Assembly: GCA_017607445.1 (NCBI GenBank)
Contig: JAEVHH010000007.1
Location: 1,054,001-1,118,000, forward strand
Origin: Histoplasma ohiense
Lineage: Eukaryota > Ascomycota > Eurotiomycetes > Onygenales > Ajellomycetaceae
Reading direction: 5' to 3'
Length of the DNA stretch: 64,000 bases
How positions within the stretch are numbered: position 1 is the stretch's first letter; each line of letters opens with the position of its first letter. The translations under genes and the position numbers were made by a program. The notes beneath the pieces were generated by a model. It was not told the DNA's origin. It was given only the letters and a program-made list of their open reading frames with translations, and ran no database searches. Positions 23,546 through 32,933 of the stretch are shown piece by piece.

Positions 23546-24388
23546 TTGTTCTCTATTGTTTCCTACCCCTTCCAGTTGTGCAGAACTGTGTGTGATTTTA
23601 ATATATAAGGGTTGATTTTTTTGCATGTAACTATGTATCTGAATTTCCACTCACGCGTAGCTAGATCTTTTTGGCTTTGATATGTTCGTTTTTCTTTCTT
23701 TTTATTTTTGGCGTCCGTTCTCCATAAAGATTCCCCTACTTTTTACTTTTCATTTCATTTCATTTTTCTTCTTCTTCTTTGGCTTCAGAATTCAAAACAA
23801 GCACATTATCAACGCTGTTGATATGTTGGATCGAATCTGGACGTGCGCTCCGCAGTCTTTATATAAATCCACACACATCTCATGCGGTGGTATCTTGCTT
23901 TCTGGCTCTCTGACTCCTTCAGGTATATCGCACGGGCTTCTCTTGTTTATTTTGTTATATTTCTTTTGCTGTTCTCCCCGTTGCGCTTTTGTTGTTTGGG
24001 CTGACAATACAAGAAATGAAATCAAAGCCTAAGCCCTGCTAACCCGTTAGATTGCATTTTGTCGTTGTGTTTTGGTTTATTTATGTATTTCTTTCTTTCT
24101 TTCTTTCTTCTTCTTCTATTTGGAAAGCTGCATCCCTCCTGCTATCCCTTTCCCGTTCCAATGGCTGTGAAATCTGTCCAATTCTGATCGAAGCCGAAGT
24201 GAACATTGCCCAGTGACGGTAGCATACAGATCGTTCACCATCACTTACATCCAGCATAATAAGTTCAGGTCCATTTCTCCCTCTCCCTCTCCGTCTTGTC
24301 CTCTCCCCTTTCCCCCTTTCCCCCTTTCCCTTTCCCTTCCCCTTAGCCGTCCCCTTAGCCGTCCCCTTAGCCGTCCCCTTAGCCCTCC
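23546..24388. other. Convergent 3' intergenic region
   Basis: 843 bp between the GT69 gene and the convergent ferredoxin-like gene. It is T- and C-rich with TTCTT runs, and ends in a 12-bp tandem repeat that abuts the stop codon of the minus-strand gene. No gene is seen. Confidence 0.55.
24339..24384. repeat. 12-bp tandem repeat (CCCCTTAGCCGT)
   Basis: Nearly four head-to-tail copies of CCCCTTAGCCGT. The array lies immediately 3' of the minus-strand stop codon at 24389-24391. Confidence 0.85.
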
Positions 24389-25629
24389 CTACCAACTCGC
24401 AACGTCCCTCCCCCGATCAAACCCACCCCTCAACTGGTCCGCATGCACAATCTTCCCCTTCAGCACCGTCTGTTTGACAATCCCCTCGCATTCTGCCGGC
24501 CGAACCCTCGCCAGCCAAATCATCTGCTCCGCCGCGCGACGGTAGATCAACACGTTCGCGGCGAATTTGTGGCCGCCGACGTGCGAGACGTACACGATGC
24601 CCACGCCGCCCGGCCGGGAGTCATCGTCGTCGCGGTAAAGGCCGAGAGGGCGCAGGTGGCGCTCGAGTTCGCGTCGGATGAGCGGAGCGGAGATGCCGCA
24701 GCGGGCGTCGCGGCGGTGGTGCGAGCAGAGGAGGATGAGGTGGTCGCGGAGGCAGGGGCGTGTTGTCAGCTTATGTGGGGATTCGGGGCCAGAACGGGAT
24801 AGTTCCCCCTTATCGGGTTTCGATTGGGTGTCGGGGGTGCTTGAGGATGATGCTGGATCCTGCATTTGCTGGGCTGGGGACTGGGGCTGGGGCTGGGGCT
24901 GGGCCTGGGGCTGGGCCTGTGCGTTTGCAACTGGGTCGGGGGAGGAGTCGATGAAGCGGTCCATGAACTCTGGTATTCGCGAGACGGTGACCGCGTCGAC
25001 GAAGATGAATGCGGGCAAGACGAGGACGGTCGTTGCGTTGTCCTGGCTCTTGCCCTGGCCGTGTCCCTGGGCATCGTTGTACGCCGGATCGACGGGCAGG
25101 TTCGATGCTGAAACCATCATTTTCTGCCATAGAAATGGGGAGTGTGTTAACGAGGGGCGCTCTCAGGGGGGAGGGAGGGGAGGGAGGGGAGAGAGGGGAG
25201 AGAAGGGGAGAGAAGGGGATGGCAAGGAAAATCTATGATATAGTATATATACTATATACTATATCTATATCTATATCTATACAATACGGGAGACAGACAT
25301 ACCCCCGTCTTCGGCTTGAACGAGCCCAGCTTAAACCCCTCCATCAGACTGCCACGCTCATTCTCGACCCGTTGCTCCCAGTCCGCCTTGCCGGTCGCGA
25401 CAATGACATGTTTGGTGTACGGCTTGATGCTCCCGTACAGCTCCCTGTCGGAATTGATTTTAAAGCGCGATGGGAATTTGGTCGTGCAGTCAGCACAATC
25501 CTTGTCGCAATCAGGGCCATCGACTTCAGGATCCACCGTAGGGAAGAGGCTGGTTTTGTCAACGGAACTGGATTCTGAAGCCGAAGCGAAGGGGTTTTGG
25601 GATGCGAAGGAGAGGAGGGAGCGGAACAT
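24389..25629 (-). CDS. Apd1/Aim32-type thioredoxin-like ferredoxin (sucrase/ferredoxin-like)
   Basis: Exons on the minus strand are 25629-25303 and 25123-24389, giving 353 codons. The N-terminal half has the family segment DCDKDCADCTTKFP with clustered cysteines, then the TKHVIVATGKADW strand and ERGSLMEGFK. The C-terminal thioredoxin-like domain has HLILLCSHHRRDARCGISAPL, which supplies two cysteines, and IVYVSHVGGHKFAANVLIY, which supplies the HxxxH pair. Apd1-type proteins bind a [2Fe-2S] cluster with two Cys and two His, and all four ligands appear present here. A Gln/Pro-rich linker separates the halves. The 179-bp intron joins in phase 0 as KTG-KMMVSAS. Aim32 is mitochondrial and Apd1 cytosolic; the N-terminus (MFRSLLSFASQNPFASAS) would allow mitochondrial targeting. 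Confidence 0.85.
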
Positions 25630-26401
25630 CCTGATATAGCTGTCTCTATGTATCTAGATAATTTTTGTATGGTTTACTCTTTTCCCCCTTCATCCGCGGG
25701 TGAAAAATTGAGCTGGAAACATCGGATAGAAGATATAATAGACGTTCAGCCAATATACTCCGTATATTAATTAATTATTGTAACTCCTGCACTTAAGAAA
25801 CCCCTCCTCGACGGCTTCCCTCCCCGCGAGCAGACAAATTGCCCGCTCTGCAGAAATGCTTCTGCCTTGAGCCTGGATACCTCCCGTACTCCGTACTCCG
25901 TACACGCCTCTGTTCTGCTGTCTGCAGTGTCACGATGACCTTGCATGCGCTCTCTGCGCCAACGGGCTCCGACAACACCGCTGGTTATCTCCGACCCCAG
26001 CCCAGATTCCAGCCTGGCGCGAGCTTAACGCACGCTTAACGCAACGCTTAACGAAAGCCCACCACCCGCTCACCAACCAGCTCGACAACAAGCCACGCAC
26101 CAACTTCTCTCCGGTCTCCCATCACTCTACTCGATCTCTCGCTCTAACGCTACGTGCATCTTAGCCCCGACACCGACCATCTCGGCTTCGTCGGCGTCGG
26201 GCCCAAAACGGCCAGTTTGGCGCTGACTGAGTGCGCTGTCTTGGCCCCCTTGCCCTGTAGCGCTCCCCTGGCCACGCCAATGGCCGGCTAACCATGTTTA
26301 CTCCGAGCTCTTGCTAACCCGCTGGATGTGCTTTGTCCGAGAACGACGCAGGGTCGAAGCGAAAGGAACACAAACCGGGCCAGAAAATTCCACGAGGCCG
26401 G
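25630..26401. promoter_or_regulatory. Divergent region before the Zn2Cys6 gene
   Basis: 772 bp with three phased GCTTAACG elements (26023, 26034, 26046) and three copies of TACTCCGTA (25756, 25887, 25894). It should contain the promoters of the ferredoxin-like and transcription factor genes. No coding region is recognised. Confidence 0.5.
26023..26053. repeat. Three phased GCTTAACG elements
   Basis: Identical 8-mers start at 26023, 26034 and 26046, spaced 11 and 12 bp, about one helical turn. They lie 350 to 380 bp upstream of the Zn2Cys6 start codon, so a multimeric protein-binding site is possible. Confidence 0.6.
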
Positions 26402-27219
26402 ATGTCATCGAGCCGCAGCCCCGAATCACAAGCGACTAACGCGACACCCGCGTATGCGCCCCATCCCCATGCATCATCAGACGACGCAGCCGGCGACCGT
26501 GGTGGTGGTGGCGGCGGCGGCGGCGACGACGGCAGTAGCCGTGCTGCATCCTCGTCGCATGACCAGCCGGCTGAATCTAGTCACCGCAAGAGGCGGAGGA
26601 GGACCATTGCCTGCGCTCCATGCAGGAACCGGAAGGTCAAGTGTGACTTTGGCTATCCAGCTTGTAATCGATGCATGAAAGGACCTGGGGCGGAGGCTTG
26701 CATGTATGAGTCTCCAGTCCATGCATTGCAACATCAGCAGCAACAGCAGCAGGAGCAACAACGACAACGACAACGACAATTGTCCCATCCACCCGTACCA
26801 GCACCAGTATCAGCAGCGGCATCAGCATCGTCGGCCATCTGGCGCCCACAGCCAGCAGAAGCGAATTGGCCCAATGCGCATGCACCAGCCGTCGCGGCAT
26901 CGGAAGAGCAGCAATATGACGATGTTCGGGTTCGGGAGCTGAGACTAATCATACAGAGCCTGATCCAGCAGCTGTCCAATTCGCCCTTTAATAATGCAGC
27001 TCCTCTTTCGACCAAGCCGGACCAACACCAGCACCCGCACCCGCACCCGTACCCGGGTTCGACAGCTGCTGGCCCCGCTGATGCTTCTGCGCGCGGCAAT
27101 CTATCAGTCCAGGCGGAACCGTGGGGACGCGACGCCCCCAATCGGCACCGCTTTGATGGGAATGAGGGTCGGACTCGGTTTTGGGGATGCAGTAATGGGT
27201 CGAAGTTATCATTTGAGGT

Positions 27220-27252
<33 letters not shown>

Positions 27253-29608
27253 CTTTTGCTTTCTTTTCTTGTTTCCCCCCTTTCCCCTGATTATATGCAT
27301 ATAAGAATTTATACAATCCGTCTTCGGATCTATTGTTACGAGGAGCCTTTCCGGAGGCGTTGTAATTGAAGTAGCCATGCTAAATGTATGAAAATAACAA
27401 CACCAACAATAACCAAAAATATAGCTCGAGGGATTGAGCAGCTTCATGAAAGATCTGAAAGCCACCGCCTCTCTTCGCGCACTTCACCAGGAAATCAGAA
27501 AAGTTGGGTATAATAAGCAACAGAAACCCTTGTCTGGAGAGCTGGCGACGGACAGTCTCTTCCTGAAGAGCCTTCTTCCCGTTCGACCCGTGGTCGAGAA
27601 TTTGGTGAACTGCTACTTCTCTTACGTAGGAAAGATGCATCCCATTCTTCATAGGCCGTCGTTCCGTGCACAGCTCAATGATCTCTGGGCTGAGAAAGTG
27701 GACATTCCGTGCCACTTCATTGTCCAGCTCCTTTTGGTAATGGCGTCTGTGTGGAGCGTAAACACACCGAGCCCCCTTACCGCGTCGGGAACAAAGATTC
27801 TGTCCCATACCGTCGCGAGGGAGTGGATTCGCTGGTCTGAGGCGTGGCTGTTCCATGCAAATATTAAGCGGCCAAATCTGGTTGTTTTACAGGTGCGGTG
27901 TTTGCTGATAATGGCCAAGGAGGCTAATTACACGCAGAAGAATCAAGCCTGGAGCTCAGCGGGGACGTTGGTGAAGCTGGCCATGTCTGCGGGATGCCAC
28001 CGCGAACCGCCTCCCGAAACCAAGATTTCGGCATTCAATCGGGAAATGCGCCGAAGGATATGGGCCACGATTCTCGAACTGGACCTTCAGGCGTCTTTGG
28101 ACCGCGGCATGCCTCCGACAATGCAGCAATCGGATTATGATTGTTCCCCACCGCTGAATATCGACGACGAAGATCTATGCGAAAACATCACCGTCAGCCC
28201 CGAAGAAAAGCCAACCACGACCATGACAGACTGTTCGTTTCAGGTCGCTCTGATGCAGTCCATGGGTTTGAGACTGCGGATATGTGCGCTTGTCAATGCG
28301 CCCCGTATTTCTTTGTCTTCAAACGATCTCTCACTTCTAGAAGAGGAGATCAATCGGAGTCTTTCAGATATCCCAGATTGGCAGGACAATACCACTCCCG
28401 AGCCCCCTGAGGCCTCGCGCTCTTTTATGACTCAGAAACAGCAAAAGCTCCTATGGCGAACGCTCTTGGAGTCGAATCTGCGACGGTGCCAGCTTTCGCT
28501 TTACACCTACAGTGTCCTCGGTGGATTGAAGGGCTCCATCAATAGCCATACGACGCAAGCACGTCTTGAAGTAGCGGTGGTGATTCTTTGCCAACAGCAG
28601 CTGCTCATTGATAACATCGGCAAGCTCGCCTGGTGTGCATTAGCAGATGTCACTTTTCATGCTGCATTTACGATCTGTCATCATCTGCACGCATCCGATT
28701 GTGGCTTCAGTAAGGCTTCTTTTTTTTTCCCTCCCCATTCCCTCCCCTCTGGCCACTTGGTTGTGATATCATACAGCTAGCAGCAATTTCTTTGTCTAAT
28801 TCTAATTATCTGCAGCATCCGCTATAGTCCGGCAGGTTATACCCAGCATTACGGACATTTTAATATCCTTGGTTCAAAAAACACTATCGTGGCTCGAAGA
28901 GAAGTTCCTCGTTCTAGAAAAGGGGATGCGCGAGTACTACTTCCTCTGCGTGTCGATTACACTCGTCAAGACCAAGCTGTGGCCTGAATCAGCATCGACC
29001 TTCCAACAGCAGGCGGCTGACCGGTTGCGTATAATGAGTTATAATTTATTTGCGAAATATCTTGGAGAGAATGCTGGTATACATGAGGAATCAAGGGTAC
29101 GTTTGTTGCGATTTCCTTTTCTTATTCCTTTCTTAGTTTTTTGTTTGCTGTTATGTTCTTTTTAGTCAAGTTAAAGGATATTTGATTGTTAACCTCGCAG
29201 CCAAGAAGACCCACGATTCCCAGCAACCAAGTTTAGCAGTCCCTGGTGCGACACCGCAGAGTATATCTTCAGTTTCGCCCGAACACCAGTTTCCGGGTCA
29301 CTCCATGTTGGTTGATGAAATTATTGGCTTCGGTGTAAGGGGTTTTCTCTTCTTCCTCTCTCCTCGATTCTCATTGTTTGTCATTCTCAAATTTGCCGTT
29401 TCGCGGCTATCCTGGGCAAGATGATTGCATGTTTCCTTTTATTTTCCTTTGCTTTCTCCAGGTTTTACCATTCTGATTTCCGAATTTCCGAAAGTATGAA
29501 CGAATTCTTATTGGTTATCTGACTTTCTATCTTCTGCAATAGGGATTCGAAGATTGGGATTGGTTTAATTACTTTGGAGGCACGTTTCCAGGTCCGGGGC
29601 GGCTGTGA
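26402..29608 (+). CDS. Zn2Cys6 fungal transcription factor
   Basis: Exons 26402-27217, 27425-28709, 28816-29076, 29201-29334 and 29543-29608 give 853 codons. A Gly run and a basic patch (HRKRRRRTIA) lead into the zinc cluster CAPCRNRKVKCDFGYPACNRCMKGPGAEAC, given here as CxxC, six-residue spacing, then CxxC...C: the binuclear DNA-binding domain. A Gln-rich stretch follows. The middle region carries the fungal-specific transcription factor domain (YVGKMHPILHRPSF, ATILELDLQASLDRGMPP). The C-terminus WFNYFGG is common in these factors. Start choice: the frame is open further upstream but only from a TTG, and 26402 is the first ATG. For the third intron two donors exist; 29077 keeps the frame, 29097 does not. 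The target genes are unknown. Confidence 0.82.
27223..27252. repeat. Poly-T tract in intron 1 of the Zn2Cys6 gene
   Basis: About thirty consecutive T just after the GTGAGT donor of a 207-bp intron. Confidence 0.9.
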
Positions 29609-29917
29609 ACTACTGCGTGAACAATCCCAGAACCTCTCCGCTAGCATGATAGATACCTCTTCTACTCGGAGGTGGCACCCAGATTGAGATTTTTATTCTC
29701 TGTTCAGGGCACATTTTTTTAATGTTTGGGACAAGGCCACTCTGACTACATTTTTCTCTCGTTTTTATGACACCTTCCTGGAACAACAATCTCCCCCCTC
29801 CCCCCACAAACACAAAATGAAAAATACTCAGAAAATTCGCTCGCCCAAACATCTTAAATTTTCTGATAGAGAGACATGATTGCCAGGATCCTCCTCGGCA
29901 CGTTTGCTCAACTTTCG
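29609..29917. other. Convergent 3' intergenic region
   Basis: 309 bp between the convergent transcription factor and dehydrogenase genes. I see no gene or clear element in it. Confidence 0.5.
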
Positions 29918-30861
29918 CTATCCGCCTTGCAAATCCCAGCCGCCGTCTACGTTATACACGGCTCCTGTCACGAATGAGGCTGCACCGCTGAGCAGGAATA
30001 ATACTACCTGTGCGGCCTCGTCTGCCGTCCCTGTTCGGCATATAGCACCAGGTATATGGTTGAGACGCCCTTGTATAGCACTGCCTTCATCAAGCAGAGG
30101 TGTTTGAATCGATCCCCTGGTCCCCTGATCAACATAAACTCTTCTTCAGGAAATCGCCTCTTTTGGAACCTTCACTTGCGCTTCTGTCCTGAGCACATGA
30201 CATCCAGAAAGGAATAACGAATCAGGGGGCGGTGACTCACGGCGCGATGCAATTCACTCTGATACCTGGAGCAACCTCTTTGGCCACCGATTTCGTCAAT
30301 CCTACGATGCCATGCTTACTGGCCGAATACGTCGCAGATTTCCCGAACCCCATAACACCTTGGATACTCGCGGCATTAACAATGCTCCCAATTCCCTCAG
30401 CACCAGCACCAGCACCAGCACCAGCACCAGCACCGATAGCAGAATCCCCCTGCCGCGCTGCCATCATAGCCCTCAATTCAGCCCGTACACAATACATCAT
30501 CCCTGTCAAATTTACCCGCATAATCACATCCCACTCGTCATCGTCCTGGTCCACCAAATCGCGGATACCGTGGTGTTTCCCAATGACGGCCGCCATATTT
30601 GCCGCACCGTCCAGACGGCCAAACTTATCCACAGTGGCTGCAATCCAGGCATTGACTTGGGCGGAGGAGGAGACATCGACCCTTGTAATGAGGACGTGGT
30701 CGACTGAGGAGCCAAGGGCCGCGAAGGCTTCGTCGAGGGCGGGTTGGGAAATATCTGCGAGAGAGACGAGGGCGCCGCATATTGCGGAGTTGTTTGGCAA
30801 CTGCGAGGCCGATGCCTGATATCCCAGTTATGGCGTAGACTTTGGAGTTGAAGGAGTCCAT
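29918..30861 (-). CDS. Short-chain dehydrogenase/reductase with an apparent 5' frameshift
   Basis: The main open frame (30800 down to 30241) joins across a 124-bp intron (30240-30117) to a last exon ending at 29918. It carries SDR hallmarks: the NMAAVIG segment (NNAG position), SIVNAAS, the catalytic YSASK, IRVNCIAPGSIQTPLLDEG, and a C-terminal GAVYNVDGGW. The N-terminus MDSFNSKVYAITGISGIGLAVAKQLRN at 30861-30781 lies in a different frame. It also reads TGISGIG, one residue shorter than the usual TGxxxGIG. No intron can connect the two, so an extra base near 30778 is the simplest reading. The gene may be a recent pseudogene or an assembly error. A Gly-Ala repeat interrupts the core before SIVNAAS. 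The substrate is unknown. Confidence 0.7.
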
Positions 30862-31022
30862 GGGTTTCTTCTTTATTCTTGGGGTTTCTTGTTGGCGTTG
30901 GCTCTCGTTTTGTTTTATTTCTTTCTTCTTCGTTGGAATAGGACTGGAAATTAGTGTTTGTTTGTTTGTTATGGTAGATACTGTATATTAGCCTTTCTTT
31001 CTTTTTTTCCTTTCTATTTCTA

Positions 31023-31066
<44 letters not shown>

Positions 31067-31404
31067 CGTTACAGGATGTGGGGTGGCGGGGTAGCGTAGC
31101 CCATAGTGACGAATGTGTCAAGTAACTAGTTAGATGTTTTTCTGTTGTAATTACTTAAGTCCATTGACTACTACTCTATATTCCATTAGCAATAGATCGG
31201 ATATCGCGCAGGCAGGTAGGCAGGTTGGTAGGTAGGCAGGCCGATGATTCAGGGGTAAGAATAGGGGGCATCAGAGCCAACTGCGGAGTCCGAGAAACTC
31301 TCTAATTTGAACGAAAAAATTTACACTGTGAGAACATTGTTAAATTATTAAACTCCGCTTCGCCCCGTTTAGTCAATAGAGATACATCACTATTCGACTA
31401 AAGA
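30862..31404. other. Repeat-bearing intergenic region
   Basis: 543 bp with a (TG)n microsatellite at 31026-31065 and imperfect GGCAGGTA repeats at 31208-31240. It leads from the dehydrogenase promoter into the kinase relic. No gene is seen. Confidence 0.5.
31026..31065. repeat. (TG)n microsatellite
   Basis: Forty bases of perfect TG alternation upstream of the dehydrogenase gene. Confidence 0.92.
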
Positions 31405-31917
31405 TTGTTGAACCTGTCCGAACAGGAGATCCAACACAGTGCTCAACTTGTTACTGTCCACATGGTTGATAAGACTCCAGATATATCAGACTTGATACCA
31501 ACTGATAAGTATCTAGTTGCTAAGTTCTACGACCCTCTTTACTTTGATCATGAGCAAGATGATGTGGATCCCTTTCACTATACACAAGATCTAGCATACT
31601 CTCATGAAACCACAGCCTACCAACTGCTTGATCCACTTGAAGGAACTATCATTCCAAGATATTATGGGTCCTTTACTCTTGAACTGCCAATTCCAAATAA
31701 AACTTGTTCACGATCTATCCGGTTAATCCTTATTGAAAAAGTACCTGAGATCTCGATGCAATGGCTCAATCCAACCAAACTATCCACAGTCAGAGCCTCA
31801 AAATATTTTGAAGGCAATCATTGATGCAGAATCTATACTGTATACTCCATGCACCCAAGGAATGTTCTTGTGCTGGATAGTACAGATTGGCATGTGGTAC
31901 TCATTGACTTTGGATAA
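31405..31917 (+). pseudogene. Relic of a fungal protein kinase-like gene
   Basis: The first 139 codons read LVAKFYDPLYF, then SHETTAYQLL, GTIIPRYYGSFTLEL and RLILIEKVPEISMQ, matching fungal kinase-like proteins of the aminoglycoside-phosphotransferase/kinase fold. After LNPTKLS the frame shifts to QNILKAIIDAESILYT. It shifts again to HPRNVLVLDSTDWHVVLIDFG, which contains the catalytic-loop HxxN and the DFG metal-binding motif. A stop codon (31915-31917) follows the DFG directly. Two frameshifts, a premature stop, loss of the C-lobe and no clear ATG all mark it as dead. Its codon use is more AT-rich than that of its neighbours. Confidence 0.72.
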
Positions 31918-32933
31918 CTCTAGAGGATCGCGGCACCTCATTCTAAGTCAAACCCACGTTCCAAGTGCGCGACATCCTCCCATCTTGACAGCCACTCTCC
32001 CTGCCCACCCGCCCATGAGGAAGGTGATGTTGGTCTCTTGGCATTTTTAGTGCAAGCGTGCTCAAAAATGGTGCAAGCAATTTTGTATTTCGTCCCAAGT
32101 GATGGCGCTGGATAGTTGGGCAGGGCTGGCTGTGCGGACGGAGTATTTAATCAACCGCGGGAGATGGCTCCGCGCCATCGCAACCAAAGCAAATGTCAGT
32201 GACCTGGGGGGGTATCGGAGTGAAGTGGGATCTAACTTGCCTATTTAACGAGTTATATGAAGAAACACTCCGATCATTATCATGCTATATTCCTGTGACT
32301 TTGATCAAGCCCACAAAGCGAAGAAGCCGCCCTGGTGCAAGTGCAAGTTATGGTTTCCATCTGTGCATGACAAGCCCTATTTATCATCAATTCAATTCGG
32401 ACACCGAGTGGTCTTATTTATTACCCACTGTATCACCTTGAACCGGGGAACCAACCCTCTGTCTGCTTCTTGCCATGCCTACTAAGAATCCGAGACTCTC
32501 TTCCAGCTTCTTCAGTTGTATTTTACAACGCTTCACTGTATGACTTCATACTCTGTGTGTATTGCGGTGCAGCATTAATTATACCATCACAGACAAAACA
32601 ATATTGGAAACAACCACCCCAAACGCCTAAGTAAGCAAACATACTATGTCCGCAAGACAAAGAGTAAAATCGGACATCATCAGCCGCTGACAAGGAAAAA
32701 GCAAAAAGATAGAAAGTCCACCCTGTCCAAGTATTCCAATTCCAAAAGCTCGAACGACAAAGGAAACCCTGCCTCTTCCCAGAGCATAAATATATTCATA
32801 TCCGGCCAATGCAACCCCAACCGCAACCGCAAACCATGAGCTACCAAAAAAATATGGCATATGTGCAAAATTCCCTCATGAAAAAACGAAATTCTTGACA
32901 ATTTAAGCTAGGCCCCACAGACTTCTCGCCTAT
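31918..32933. other. Gene-poor region 3' of the kinase relic and of SMC4
   Basis: About 1 kb with only short chance frames. It may include further decayed sequence from the kinase-like gene and the SMC4 3' untranslated region, but I recognise nothing specific. Confidence 0.45.

Noticed and set aside
24081..24395. A minus-strand 104-codon frame with AKGT and GKGK repeats.
   Set aside because: It is generated by the 12-bp CCCCTTAGCCGT repeat and CT-rich flank and overlaps the end of the ferredoxin-like gene in another frame.
29097..29200. A donor at 29097 for the third intron of the Zn2Cys6 gene.
   Set aside because: Joined to the acceptor at 29200 it runs into a stop within 12 codons. The donor at 29077 keeps the frame to the natural C-terminus.
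31201..31245. Repeated GGCAGGTA units that might suggest a CRISPR-like array.
   Set aside because: The units are short and contiguous with no regular spacers, and the genome is eukaryotic. It is a simple imperfect tandem repeat.
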